Assembly (NCBI RefSeq): GCF_030269905.1 | Contig: NZ_BSVC01000008.1 | Location: 124,001 to 188,000 of the forward strand | DNA: 64,000 nucleotides | DNA from: Pelosinus sp. IPA-1 | GTDB lineage: Bacteria; Bacillota; Negativicutes; DSM-13327 | Direction of reading: 5' to 3' | Part shown: piece by piece, positions 1 through 7,935 of the stretch | How the letters are laid out: each line of letters opens with the position of its first letter | Numbering within the stretch: the first letter of the stretch is position 1 | The notes under the pieces: generated by a model | The model's input: only the letters and a program-made list of their open reading frames with translations | Databases searched by the model: none | Told to the model about the DNA's origin: nothing | Made by a program: the position numbers and the translations under genes

Positions 1-837
1 AAATATAACATTCAAATCAAGAATCCATTATTAAAAGAAATCCAAGAAACATGTACTGAAATTTTAAGTATATGTCAGGTAGTTTTACATTTTATTAGCA
101 GAAAATTCAATCTAAACCAGATTAGTCTGGATGAAATTGGGTACTTAGTTACCTACTTCCAAGCAGCTATTGAGAGAGGGATAAGTTATAAAAAGGTAAT
201 TGTCGTTTGTCATAGTGGTTATGGAACTTCCCAATTATTAACAACGAGATTAAGAAGAGCATTCCCTCAATGGCAAGTTGAAGGTGTAGTATCGGACCAT
301 AAATTAAAGACGATAAATTTAGAGGATATTGACTTTATTATTTCAACTGTTCATTTAACGATTAAAGAAAAACCATACATGCTTGTTTCAGCCTTATTAA
401 GCGAAAAAGATATTAAAAATATTAAGAGTATGTTGATTGAAGATTCATTTGAAAATACTAAAAGCAATCTTCAATTGGAAAATATTAATAGTTTGAGTTC
501 TGAAACTGAGATATACATCAATATAGAAAGTGAAACAGTTATTAATAAAATAGAAAATAGTAATGGGAAAAAGTTATCCTTTTGCAAAATTGAATTTGGA
601 ACGGAAATACAAGTTTTTTTAACCGAAAATGCTGATGTTACAGGTCTTGCAATTCAAATCGTGAACAATCAGAAAGAAAATCGTGGTATGAATTTTTATA
701 TTCTTAATAATGATTATGAAATTTTGAAAAATCTAGTGATGGAAATATATCATTTATACAAATCCAAGAATGAAATGAATTATTTATTAGAATGTACTCG
801 TGCTATCGATGTGAGACGTTTCGTAATGGAAAGATGA
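1..837 (+). CDS. PRD/EIIB-type PTS transcriptional regulator, 5'-truncated
   Basis: The reading frame is open from the first base, so the gene begins outside the window; 278 codons remain. The first ~60 residues resemble the end of a PRD domain (motif DEIGYLVTYFQAAIER), the region that PTS proteins phosphorylate. Next comes an EIIB-Gat-like domain with the phosphocysteine loop VVCHSGYGTSQLL. The last ~150 residues sit where MtlR/LicR-type activators carry an EIIA domain, but I see no clear EIIA phospho-histidine motif, so that part may be degenerate. The stop lies 18 bases before the EIIA gene, so it probably shares the operon and controls the PTS and aldolase genes that follow. Family assignment is firm; the inducing sugar is unknown. 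Confidence 0.85.
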   Translation, partial: KYNIQIKNPLLKEIQETCTEILSICQVVLHFISRKFNLNQISLDEIGYLVTYFQAAIERGISYKKVIVVCHSGYGTSQLLTTRLRRAFPQWQVEGVVSDHKLKTINLEDIDFIISTVHLTIKEKPYMLVSALLSEKDIKNIKSMLIEDSFENTKSNLQLENINSLSSETEIYINIESETVINKIENSNGKKLSFCKIEFGTEIQVFLTENADVTGLAIQIVNNQKENRGMNFYILNNDYEILKNLVMEIYHLYKSKNEMNYLLECTRAIDVRRFVMER

Positions 838-855
838 AAGGAAGGTAATGATATT

Positions 856-1308
856 ATGGATTTATCAAAAGTTATAAAAAGTGAAACTATTAAGTTGGAC
901 ATGGAAGCGACGACGAAAGAGGAGGTCATACAAGAATTAACGGAGTTATTGTTTAGAGCAAATGCGATATCGAATAAAGAAAAATTTTTAACTGATGTAT
1001 ATCATCGGGAATCAATGGGAACAACGGGTATTGGCAATGGCATTTCCATTCCACATGGAAAATCAAAATTTGTTAACAAAACATCAATTGCTATTGGCAG
1101 AACGAAAAAAGATATTGAATGGGGAAGTCTAGATGAAAAACCTGTTCGTTTTATTATTCTATTTGCGGTTACAGAAGAAGATAAAAATACTACTCATATT
1201 CAGTTGCTAGCAAAAGTAGCTAGCAATTTAGGCGATGATGATGTCTGTGCTAATTTACTAATAGCCAAATCACCTGAAGAAGTTTTAGATATATTTTCGG
1301 CAAGGTGA
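856..1308 (+). CDS. PTS fructose-family EIIA component
   Basis: A 150-residue single-domain EIIA of the fructose/mannitol family. It takes phosphate from HPr onto a histidine and passes it to EIIB. The conserved site is seen as SIPHGKSKF, with His67. The ATG is preceded by GAAAGGAAGG at a normal distance. It is the first of three separately encoded PTS subunits (A, B, C), 24 bases ahead of EIIB. The sugar cannot be read from this subunit; the downstream aldolases suggest a ketose or a hexitol-derived phosphate. Confidence 0.93.
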   Translation: MDLSKVIKSETIKLDMEATTKEEVIQELTELLFRANAISNKEKFLTDVYHRESMGTTGIGNGISIPHGKSKFVNKTSIAIGRTKKDIEWGSLDEKPVRFIILFAVTEEDKNTTHIQLLAKVASNLGDDDVCANLLIAKSPEEVLDIFSAR

Positions 1309-1332
1309 TTTAAAAAAGAAAGGAGGGATATT

Positions 1333-1644
1333 ATGAGAATCGTGGGAATTGCAGCTTGTACTTCAGGTATTGCTCATACTTATATTGCAAAAGAAAAATT
1401 AATGAAAGCGGCTAAAGAATTAGGACATGAAGTTCACATTGAAACCCAAGGGACAATCGGGATCGAGAATGAATTGACAGATAGTGACATTAAAAATGCT
1501 GATGTAGTAATTGTAGCTGCAGATATCAATGTTGGCGGCAAAGAAAGATTTATAGGTAAAAAAATTGTAAATATTCCAACTCATATTGCAATTAAATCAC
1601 CAAAAGCTCTAATCATAAAAATCCAAGCTGACTTAGGACTATAA
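1333..1644 (+). CDS. PTS fructose-family EIIB component
   Basis: A 103-residue cytoplasmic EIIB of the fructose type. The phosphocysteine is Cys9 in the N-terminal loop IAACTSGIAHTYIAKEKL, the hallmark of this family. The segment HIETQGTIGIENEL is the second conserved EIIB-Fru motif. It accepts phosphate from the EIIA encoded upstream and transfers it to the sugar crossing through the EIIC encoded 19 bases downstream. AGGAGGG stands directly in front of the ATG. In many bacteria this domain is fused to EIIC; here it is free-standing. Confidence 0.95.
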   Translation: MRIVGIAACTSGIAHTYIAKEKLMKAAKELGHEVHIETQGTIGIENELTDSDIKNADVVIVAADINVGGKERFIGKKIVNIPTHIAIKSPKALIIKIQADLGL

Positions 1645-1663
1645 TTAGAGGAGAGATATTACT

Positions 1664-2746
1664 ATGTTAAAAAAATTACAACTTAAAAAACATGCACTGA
1701 CTGGTATTTCTTATATGTTGCCACTAGTTGTAACAGCAGGTCTCCTTATTGCTATTGGGAATCTCTCAGGAGGATCCGTAGTAAAAAATTATAAAGAAGC
1801 TTATTCAATTGCTGATGCTCTTGTTTCTCTTGGTGTATTTGGAATGGGTTTAATTGTTCCTGTAATAGCAAGTGCGATTGCCTATTCAATTGCTGATCGT
1901 CCAGGGATTGCTCCAGGGTTAATGATGGGCATGATTGCAAATGCAATTGGCGCAGGATTCTTAGGTGGTATGCTAGGGGGATATATTGTTGGCTACTTCG
2001 TACTATATTTAAAAAACAACTTGAAAGTACCAACATGGGCTCAAGGTTTAATGCCAATGATGATTTTACCGTTAATTTCAACTATGGCTGTAGGTTTACT
2101 AATGTTCTATGTAATTGGTACTCCAATCGTCTGGTTGACAGTAACGTTAACAGAAGTGTTAAAAGGATTACAAGGAAGTTCACGATTTATATTCGGTTTA
2201 GGCATGGGAGCTATGGCAGCATTTGACTTTGGTGGACCAGTGAACAAAGTTGCTTCGCTATTTGCTGATGGTTTATTAATTGAAGGGATATATGGACCAG
2301 AAGCTGTTAAAATTCTTGCATCAATGGTTCCTCCGTTTGGAGTTGCATTATCATGGATCATAGCAAAGAAAAAATATTCAAAAGAAGAGGGAGAGAATAT
2401 AAAAATTGCATTCCCAATGGGGATTGCGATGATAACAGAAGGAGTTATTCCCATTGCAGCTAGAGATCCAATTCGCGTTATAATGGCTTGCTCAACAGGT
2501 GCCGCGATTGGTGGTGGATTTTCCATGCTTTGGAATGTAGGAAGCCCTGTTCCTTCAGGTGGGATGTTTATAGTGCCTGCAATGGAGAATCCAATGGGAT
2601 TTTTAGCAGCCTTATCGATTGGGACAGTAATAACTGCTGCAATTTTGACTATAAGCAAGAAAACTGCAATAGAAGGTCAATCATTTGATGAAGAAGATGA
2701 AAGTTTAGATTTATCAGGAATTACAATCACAGATCAAGTGAGATAA
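1664..2746 (+). CDS. PTS fructose-family EIIC permease
   Basis: A 360-residue multi-spanning membrane protein that forms the sugar channel of the PTS. Family signatures include AYSIADRPGIAPGLMMG, AAFDFGGPVNKVA near residue 190 and TEGVIPIAARDPIRV near residue 260, typical of fructose-type EIIC. The start ATG has the ribosome site GAGGAGAG. The C-terminal 20 residues are acidic and cytoplasmic. Its nearest relative in the window is the EIIC at 62352-63416, which shares these motifs but sits in a different gene order, so the two systems probably take different sugars. Confidence 0.95.
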   Translation: MLKKLQLKKHALTGISYMLPLVVTAGLLIAIGNLSGGSVVKNYKEAYSIADALVSLGVFGMGLIVPVIASAIAYSIADRPGIAPGLMMGMIANAIGAGFLGGMLGGYIVGYFVLYLKNNLKVPTWAQGLMPMMILPLISTMAVGLLMFYVIGTPIVWLTVTLTEVLKGLQGSSRFIFGLGMGAMAAFDFGGPVNKVASLFADGLLIEGIYGPEAVKILASMVPPFGVALSWIIAKKKYSKEEGENIKIAFPMGIAMITEGVIPIAARDPIRVIMACSTGAAIGGGFSMLWNVGSPVPSGGMFIVPAMENPMGFLAALSIGTVITAAILTISKKTAIEGQSFDEEDESLDLSGITITDQVR

Positions 2747-2759
2747 AGGGGGTAAAAAA

Positions 2760-3614
2760 GTGTATGTTTCAATGAAGGAGATGCTTAAAAAAGCAAATGA
2801 AAATAATTATGCAGTGATGGCAATTAATTGTTTTAATCTAGAGACTGTTAGAGCTGTCATTGCTGCTGCAGAATTTGAAAAAGCACCAATCATCGTAAAC
2901 ATAGTGGAAGACCATTTACTAAGACATTGCGATAGTGGACTAATTGCTCCAGTTGTAAAAATGTTAGGGGAAAGAGCGAACATAGAAGTTGCGTTAAATT
3001 TTGATCATGGCACAGAGTATGGACATTTGACTGAAGCAATTATAAATGGATTTTCTTCTGTAATGGTAGATGCCTCAAGGTATGATTTAGGCGGGAATAT
3101 AGCATTAACCAAAAGAGTTGTCACATTTGCCAAACAATATAATGCAAGTGTAGAGGGAGAAATTGGATGCATAGGAGCGAATGCAGATGGTTCTTCTACC
3201 CAATATACGATGTATTCAGACCCTAAGGAGGCAAAAATTTTTGCGGATGAAACAGAAGTTGATGCACTGGCAATATCCTTTGGATCATCTCATGGGAACT
3301 ATCCAGATGGAATTATACCAAAGTTTGATTTTCAGCGATTAAAAGCCATTAAAGATCTTACTAAAATGCCACTTGTTTTACATGGCGGATCAGGATCTGG
3401 TGAAGAAAACATTCTAAAGGCAGTAGAGTTTGGAATTAATAAAATAAATGTTGGATGTGATTTTCTAAATGCATGTACAAAAAGCACTAAAGATCAATTG
3501 AAAGAAAATCCAGATATAAATTACTTTGAATTAATTCACAAAGTAGAAGAAGATAGTATTGAAAAAGTGAGATATTATATTAGATTATCAGGATCAAAAG
3601 ATCAATCAATATAA
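2760..3614 (+). CDS. Class II (zinc) ketose-bisphosphate aldolase, first copy
   Basis: A 284-residue class II aldolase of the FbaA/GatY/KbaY family, which splits a ketose 1,6-bisphosphate into dihydroxyacetone phosphate and glyceraldehyde 3-phosphate. The catalytic Asp and first zinc His are in ALNFDHG, the second zinc His in SFGSSHGNYP and the third in LVLHGGSGSGEE. Translation likely begins at GTG 2760 behind AAAGGGGGT; ATG at 2772 is an alternative. It follows EIIC by 13 bases and precedes a second aldolase of similar size. Substrate (fructose or tagatose bisphosphate, or another ketose phosphate) is not decided by the sequence. Confidence 0.88.
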   Translation: MYVSMKEMLKKANENNYAVMAINCFNLETVRAVIAAAEFEKAPIIVNIVEDHLLRHCDSGLIAPVVKMLGERANIEVALNFDHGTEYGHLTEAIINGFSSVMVDASRYDLGGNIALTKRVVTFAKQYNASVEGEIGCIGANADGSSTQYTMYSDPKEAKIFADETEVDALAISFGSSHGNYPDGIIPKFDFQRLKAIKDLTKMPLVLHGGSGSGEENILKAVEFGINKINVGCDFLNACTKSTKDQLKENPDINYFELIHKVEEDSIEKVRYYIRLSGSKDQSI

Positions 3615-3633
3615 AGTATGAGGAGAGATATAC

Positions 3634-4500
3634 ATGCTAATTAATATGAAAGAAATGTTAGAAGTAGCTCAACAAAACCAGTTTGCCGTACCTGCATTCA
3701 ATATTGGCAGTGGACAAATTTTGAAGGCTGTTGTACAAAGTGCAGAAAAAATGCAGTCACCAGTAATTTTAGCGATTCATCCAGATGAATTATCATTCTT
3801 AAGTGATAGCTTCGCTGAATCATGCGTAGCAGAAGCTCATGCTAGTAAAGTACCAATGGTTATTCATTTAGATCATGGCGGGAGTTTCGAGCAAGTTATG
3901 CGCGCAATTAAATGTGGTTTTACTTCAGTAATGATTGATGGTTCACATTTATCCTATGAAGATAATATTGAAATAACCAAAAAAATTGTCAATGCGGCAC
4001 AACCAATAAATGTTTCAGTAGAAGCTGAATTGGGAACAATCGGTACCACTGGAACTTCTAATGAAGTTGGAACAAGTGAGATCATATATACGGATCCCCA
4101 ATTAGCACAATATTTTGTTGGAAAAACTGGAATTGACACATTAGCAATTGCTATTGGAACGGCTCATGGTATTTATCCAAAGGGAATGAAACCAAAACTT
4201 AAATTAGATTTATTAAAAGAGATTAGAGGTATTGTTAGTATTCCATTAGTTTTACATGGCGGTTCGTCAAACTCTGATGAAGAGATTGCAGAATCAGTAA
4301 AACTTGGAATTTGCAAAATAAACATTTCTAGCGATGTAAAAGCAGCTTACTATAAAAAAGTACGTGAAGTGTTAAAAGAAAATGAAGGCTGGTATGAGCC
4401 AAACTCTATTTATCCACCATGTATCTTGGCAGCACGTGAAGTTATTGAATTCAAGATGAATTTATTTAACTCAGTCGATAAAGTAAAATTATATAAATAA
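3634..4500 (+). CDS. Class II ketose-bisphosphate aldolase, second copy
   Basis: A 288-residue paralogue of the preceding gene with the same metal site: IHLDHGG (catalytic Asp plus zinc His), AIGTAHGIYP and LVLHGGSSNSDEE. It looks closer to canonical FbaA/GatY than the first copy, which has SFGSSHG instead of the common GTAHG. The ATG has AGGAGAG in front. Two tandem aldolases after one PTS could act on two stereoisomeric sugar phosphates, or one may be a regulatory or accessory subunit as GatZ/KbaZ is for GatY/KbaY; both copies keep catalytic residues, so two active enzymes is the simpler reading. Confidence 0.9.
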   Translation: MLINMKEMLEVAQQNQFAVPAFNIGSGQILKAVVQSAEKMQSPVILAIHPDELSFLSDSFAESCVAEAHASKVPMVIHLDHGGSFEQVMRAIKCGFTSVMIDGSHLSYEDNIEITKKIVNAAQPINVSVEAELGTIGTTGTSNEVGTSEIIYTDPQLAQYFVGKTGIDTLAIAIGTAHGIYPKGMKPKLKLDLLKEIRGIVSIPLVLHGGSSNSDEEIAESVKLGICKINISSDVKAAYYKKVREVLKENEGWYEPNSIYPPCILAAREVIEFKMNLFNSVDKVKLYK

Positions 4501-4765
4501 AAAAAGAGTATATAAAAAATTATATACTCAGGTAAGTGTAAAATAGGTAAAAACAATCAGTTAGGTTGGTATAGGCCTGGATATTGTAGGCCACTCATAA
4601 AAATCTATGATACATGATAATCTCCTGGCGGGGGATTTCATGATTCATGATCCTCACAAAAAGGTGGTCTGCCTTACTCCGCTGCTTAGTTTTTACTGGC
4701 TACTTACAACTCACATTATGAATTTGCTTCTTAGAAAATTATACCGAATTTTAATTAAATAATCA
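4501..4765. other. Non-coding stretch with several hairpins
   Basis: No credible gene. Three stem-loops are visible: an AT-rich one at 4506-4529 just after the aldolase stop (no T-run), a GGCC/GGCC hairpin at 4574-4592, and a longer imperfect palindrome with arms 4607-4625 and 4631-4651 around TGGCG. The first may stabilise or end the PTS-aldolase transcript. The other two are unassigned and could belong to a small RNA or a repeat; none matches a riboswitch class I know. Confidence 0.4.
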
Positions 4766-4798
4766 ATAAAGGCTGTCTGCGCAGCCTTTATTTCCTTT
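4766..4798 (+). terminator. Hairpin upstream of manA
   Basis: A perfect 10-bp stem ATAAAGGCTG / CAGCCTTTAT with a six-base loop is followed by a T-rich run (TTCCTTTAT). It is a plausible intrinsic terminator closing transcription from the left before manA. Confidence 0.65.
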
Positions 4799-4825
4799 AT
4801 AGTCTATTTATTCTTTGATATTGAG

Positions 4826-5761
4826 GTGATCATTATTTATCCATTCAAACTTATTCCCATATATCAGGATCGTATTTGGGGCGGTGATAATCTAGGGGAA
4901 ATGTATGATCGAAAAGTACCTATAAGTAAAATTGGCGAGAGTTGGGAGTTGTGCAGCCACAAAAAAGGAATGAGTGTGGTGGCCAATGGCAATTTATCAG
5001 GAAAAACTTTACAGGAACTTGTTGAAGAACATAAGATAGCTTTGCTGGGCTCTAAGTATGATGAAAATCGGAATGCGATTTTCCCTTTGATGATTAAAAT
5101 TATTGATGCTAATGATAACTTATCGATTCAAGTACATCCTGAAGACAAATATGCGTATCGTGTGGAAGGAGAGTCTGGGAAAACCGAAGCATGGTATGTC
5201 ATCGCAGCTAAAGAGAATGCTCAGATTGTATATGGTCTTAAAGATAGTATTACCAAAGAGGAGTTTAGGCAAGCTATTTTAAATAATTCTATATGTGATA
5301 CTTTACGTTTTGTACCTGTAACAACTGGTGATATGATTTTTATTCCAGCAGGTACAGTTCATGCTTTGCTAGATGGTATTATGGTGTATGAAGTGCAGCA
5401 GAATTCTGATATTACTTACAGGGTATACGATTTTGACAGATTTGACAGTAATGGCAAAGGACGAGAGCTTCATATAGATAAAGCAATGGATGTTATCAAA
5501 TATGATAAACAGGAAAACATTGATTTTAAACGTACAGTGGTGGAATGTGAATATTTTTCAATGAAAAAAATGAAAATCAACGAGGAAAAGAGGGAAAATA
5601 GCGAGGGACAGTTTATTATTTATTGTGTTACCAAGGGAAATGGTCAGATTGTTTATAGTAATGGATTAGAAAGTATTGTCGCAGGTGATACAGTACTTAT
5701 TCCCGCATGCATAGGAAGTTTTAGTATTAAAGGAAATATGGAATTATTGAAGATAAAATAA
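4826..5761 (+). CDS. manA: Type I mannose-6-phosphate isomerase
   Basis: A 311-residue short ManA (cupin, zinc enzyme) interconverting mannose 6-phosphate and fructose 6-phosphate. N-terminal YQDRIWGG, the zinc-site segment SIQVHPEDKYAY (Gln and His ligands) and GKTEAWYVI are family signatures; FIPAGTVHAL carries a further zinc His. Start is uncertain: the open frame allows GTG at 4826, but that codon is part of GAGGTGAT, which looks like the ribosome site itself. The ATT codons at 4832 or 4835 then sit at the right spacing, so a rare ATT start is possible. The gene stands alone between two terminators. Confidence 0.92.
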   Translation: MIIIYPFKLIPIYQDRIWGGDNLGEMYDRKVPISKIGESWELCSHKKGMSVVANGNLSGKTLQELVEEHKIALLGSKYDENRNAIFPLMIKIIDANDNLSIQVHPEDKYAYRVEGESGKTEAWYVIAAKENAQIVYGLKDSITKEEFRQAILNNSICDTLRFVPVTTGDMIFIPAGTVHALLDGIMVYEVQQNSDITYRVYDFDRFDSNGKGRELHIDKAMDVIKYDKQENIDFKRTVVECEYFSMKKMKINEEKRENSEGQFIIYCVTKGNGQIVYSNGLESIVAGDTVLIPACIGSFSIKGNMELLKIK

Positions 5762-5843
5762 TCGTACAAGTAATCCATATGTTTGAGCGCACTTGATACC
5801 ATCATAGAATTCATTTGTCTCAGAGAATGGTCTGATTCAAAAT

Positions 5844-5877
5844 AATTCCTTAATTGATTGCAAAGGAATTCAATTTT
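5844..5877 (+). terminator. Terminator after manA
   Basis: Arms AATTCCTT and AAAGGAATT (5844-5851 and 5862-5870) are followed by CAATTTTTT. It lies about 80 bases after the manA stop. Confidence 0.7.
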
Positions 5878-5939
5878 TTAAATAAAAAAAGACTAATCTA
5901 AGTTGAAGTAAATGTAGTGATTGGCAGGAATTTATTTTT

Positions 5940-6152
5940 ATGCGCCAAGAGAAAGCAGAAGGGAAGTTGCAATTTGGTGCCTTCTCGAGTGAATATACAA
6001 CGATAATGGAACAAGTCGATAAGCTATTAGAAGGGCAGCCGAGAAAAGTAAGTGAAGCCGTTACTCAATTAGTTGTGACAGCTACTTATATGCACTATAA
6101 CAAGGGCTTTTTTGATGGTATGAAGATTGGCTTGGTTATGGGGACTTTATAG
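5940..6152 (+). CDS. Small protein of unknown function (DUF6809-like pattern)
   Basis: A 70-residue soluble protein. The end, YNKGFFDGMKIGLVMG, resembles the C-terminal signature of small DUF6809-type proteins found in many Bacillota (a tyrosine followed by GF.DG..L). That match is from memory and weak. The ribosome site is poor (GGCAGGAA with long spacing). The frame ends in TAG at 6150 but stays open for another 54 codons to 6317, so either the gene was longer and acquired a stop, or the extension is chance. A second protein with a similar layout is at 17469-17762. Confidence 0.45.
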   Translation: MRQEKAEGKLQFGAFSSEYTTIMEQVDKLLEGQPRKVSEAVTQLVVTATYMHYNKGFFDGMKIGLVMGTL

Positions 6153-6431
6153 GTAGATGGCTACAGAAATTCTCAAATTAGCGATGAAGTATTGCAAACA
6201 ATTGGGCTTAAAAAAGTCATGCTTGTTTGCTATAAAGAGCTTCGAGAAAACTATTATAAATTTGCGGAGGTATATTGCAATCTCCACAAGCATTCGGTAA
6301 CTGATTGGATACTTTAGAGACTAACGAACGTATAACATTATTATTATTTCGGATTCGAAATGTATCTATTTAAACAAATGCAGTGACATTCTTTATATCT
6401 CAATTTTCGAGTTTAGGGAAATGATTATATC

Positions 6432-6500
6432 ATGACTTTATTTTTTGCACCAGGACCGGATTTTCTTGTATTGAGGTCTATTTTTAAATTATTGACGTAG
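6432..6500 (+). pseudogene. Possible scrap of a LysE-family exporter N-terminus
   Basis: Twenty-two codons contain TLFFAPGPDFLVLRS, close to the PGPDFL..VLR motif at the first helix of LysE/RhtB exporters. Nothing of the rest of such a gene follows; the frame stops at 6498. The match is short, so this is a tentative reading of a decayed gene in an already degraded region. Confidence 0.3.
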
Positions 6501-6521
6501 CTTTAGCTTTTCCAGTATAAT
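6492..6521 (+). promoter_or_regulatory. Sigma-A promoter of the fluoride riboswitch
   Basis: TTGACG at 6492-6497 and TATAAT at 6516-6521 are separated by 18 bases. The expected transcription start falls just before the riboswitch aptamer. Confidence 0.75.
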
Positions 6522-6528
6522 TTTGGTA

Positions 6529-6615
6529 ACAACTTATAGGCGATGGAGTTCGCCGTTAATCCCGTGAAAGCGATAATGACTCCTACCAGCTATGCTGGTA
6601 GGAGTCTGTTTTTTT
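6529..6615 (+). promoter_or_regulatory. Fluoride (crcB-motif) riboswitch with terminator
   Basis: The aptamer core TATAGGCGATGGAGTTCGCC followed by GATAATGACTCCTACC is the well-known crcB motif that binds fluoride. The 3' half forms the expression platform: stem GACTCCTACCAG/CTGGTAGGAGTC (6578-6606) followed by a long T-run. Fluoride binding is known to prevent this terminator and turn on fluoride exporters. Here aptamer, terminator and promoter look intact, yet no fluoride channel or exporter gene follows. Confidence 0.92.
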
Positions 6616-6674
6616 CTTAGAATAGACGGATTGACGATGAACTTAATCAATGCATAATACAGGGGGAAAAAAAT

Positions 6675-6722
6675 ATGAAGATCGTTGGGTTGTGGTGCAA
6701 CTACTCAACAAAATCACAATAA
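6675..6722 (+). pseudogene. Remnant start of the gene once controlled by the riboswitch
   Basis: An ATG at 6675 stands at good distance behind AGGGGG, but the frame (beginning MKIVGLWCNY) stops after 15 residues. It is probably the broken head of the former riboswitch-controlled gene; the rest has been replaced by transposase sequence. The short peptide is too small to identify the gene family. Confidence 0.45.
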
Positions 6723-6752
6723 TAGTAAACCTATCACCAGCCTGAAAATTTC

Positions 6753-6908
6753 TTAAGCAACGATACCCATAACCTTACTTAAGAACTTAACTTCAGAAAA
6801 GGCACATTGAATTTCTTCAACCTGCCCCTTTTTAATCATATGCATGGTTTCAATTCCGCAAATTGTTTTTTCGGCAGTTCCAAAACTATCAAACCCTAGC
6901 ATTGGCTT
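6753..6908 (-). pseudogene. 3' end of an IS6-family transposase
   Basis: Fifty-one codons on the minus strand encode the C-terminus of an IS6/IS240-type DDE transposase: KPMLGFDSF, then GIETMHMIKKGQ, then a final KVMGIVA and stop. This order matches the family's end, where the last helix with the catalytic region and the MIKKGQ motif lie. The remaining ~180 residues are absent, so it is a fragment. It overlaps the last codons of the neighbouring lysR gene (6896 onward) in another frame, suggesting the insertion junction lies at the lysR 3' end. Confidence 0.7.
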
Positions 6909-7777
6909 GATATAAATTCCCAAAAGTGTTTTTTTATGGGTGACATAGGGCGGTTTTTCTTTCTGACGATGGATATTTCACTGTAAATATCCTCAAGTAA
7001 CGGAATCGCCGTCAGGACATTATTTTCTTGCTGCAACACGCTTTGTGGTAAAAGCGATACGCCAAGCCCTCGGGAGATCATCTCGAGAATAATGCTATGA
7101 CTGCCAACCGTACAGGAAATGTGGTACATAATCTTCTGTTTGGTCAGCTCGCTCACACCAAGATGATGCAAGCTGGATTTGCGGTCAAGTAAGATGATTT
7201 TCTCTTGTGCGAGATCTTTCAGTGCTATAGAGGAGCATTGGGCAAAGGGGTGATTCCGTGGACAAATACAAGCCATGCGCTCTTTGCGATAGGGCAGAAT
7301 CTCGTATGGCGCAGTGTTTGTGAACAATTCGGTACGGACAAAGGCCAAATCCAGTACATCATTATTCAATAGTTTCAGGATGTCCTGCTGTGATTCTTCG
7401 TAGATATCGATGTTGGCCACTTCGCTGATGGCGGCTTGAAATTCAGCAATAAACGAAGAAATGCGATAAGTAGATTCAATGGGAATGAGGCCTAAGGCGA
7501 TATGGCGGTCGCGGGCGGGATTACAGGCTTGCAGGGCAGTTATCACTTCACGGTGCGCCTGCAAGGTTTGCTGAGCAAAGGGCAATAAAATTTTTCCATG
7601 CTTGGTTAGTGTGACGCGCGAATGTTCTCTGGTAAAAAGGAAAATGTCCAATTCATTTTCCAGGGCCTTTATTTGTTTGGAAAGGGAAGATTGCGAAATG
7701 TGATTATCGCTGGCGGCCTCGGAAAAGGTGCCTAAACGTACAATATCAACGAAATATGCGAGCTGTGAGAAATTCAT
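6896..7777 (-). CDS. LysR-family regulator of the decarboxylase cluster (BsdA-like)
   Basis: A 293-residue LysR-type activator: N-terminal winged helix (FSQLAYFVDIVRLGTFSEAA, then SQSSLSKQIKALE) and C-terminal effector-binding domain. I place the start at ATG 7777 rather than GTG 7783, because the GTG lies inside the ribosome site AAAGGAGTG. It is transcribed away from the UbiD cluster, the same arrangement as bsdA/yclA next to bsdBCD in Bacillus subtilis, where the regulator responds to salicylate-like acids. The last few codons overlap a transposase remnant, so the natural C-terminus may have been altered. Confidence 0.88.
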   Translation of the reverse strand: MNFSQLAYFVDIVRLGTFSEAASDNHISQSSLSKQIKALENELDIFLFTREHSRVTLTKHGKILLPFAQQTLQAHREVITALQACNPARDRHIALGLIPIESTYRISSFIAEFQAAISEVANIDIYEESQQDILKLLNNDVLDLAFVRTELFTNTAPYEILPYRKERMACICPRNHPFAQCSSIALKDLAQEKIILLDRKSSLHHLGVSELTKQKIMYHISCTVGSHSIILEMISRGLGVSLLPQSVLQQENNVLTAIPLLEDIYSEISIVRKKNRPMSPIKKHFWEFISSQC

Positions 7778-7883
7778 AAGCACTCCTTTAGTAAAGAATT
7801 TTTATTGCTCACATACATTCTTTGCTGTGAGGCATTCATTTTTGGAAAGACTCAATGCCAATTTTGAATTGCTTTGCTGGGTA

Positions 7884-7906
7884 ATTCTATTTACGATAGT
7901 GAATAG
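7884..7906. promoter_or_regulatory. Candidate LysR-binding site
   Basis: The interrupted palindrome CTATTTACGATAGTGAATAG (7887-7906), with ATTC/GAAT arms beginning at 7884, lies in the 158-base divergent region about 30 bases before the UbiD start. Its position and T-N11-A form suit a LysR operator. No experimental or comparative support is available here. Confidence 0.4.
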
Positions 7907-7935
7907 ACGAAAGTGACACAAGAAGGAGGCAGCAT

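Noticed and set aside
1752-2658. Long minus-strand frames inside the first EIIC gene
   Set aside because: They are mirror frames of a real membrane protein gene, have no ribosome site and no family features.
6150-6317. TAG read as pyrrolysine
   Set aside because: No Pyl genes are visible and the frame beyond TAG has no recognisable homology; a broken or chance frame is simpler.
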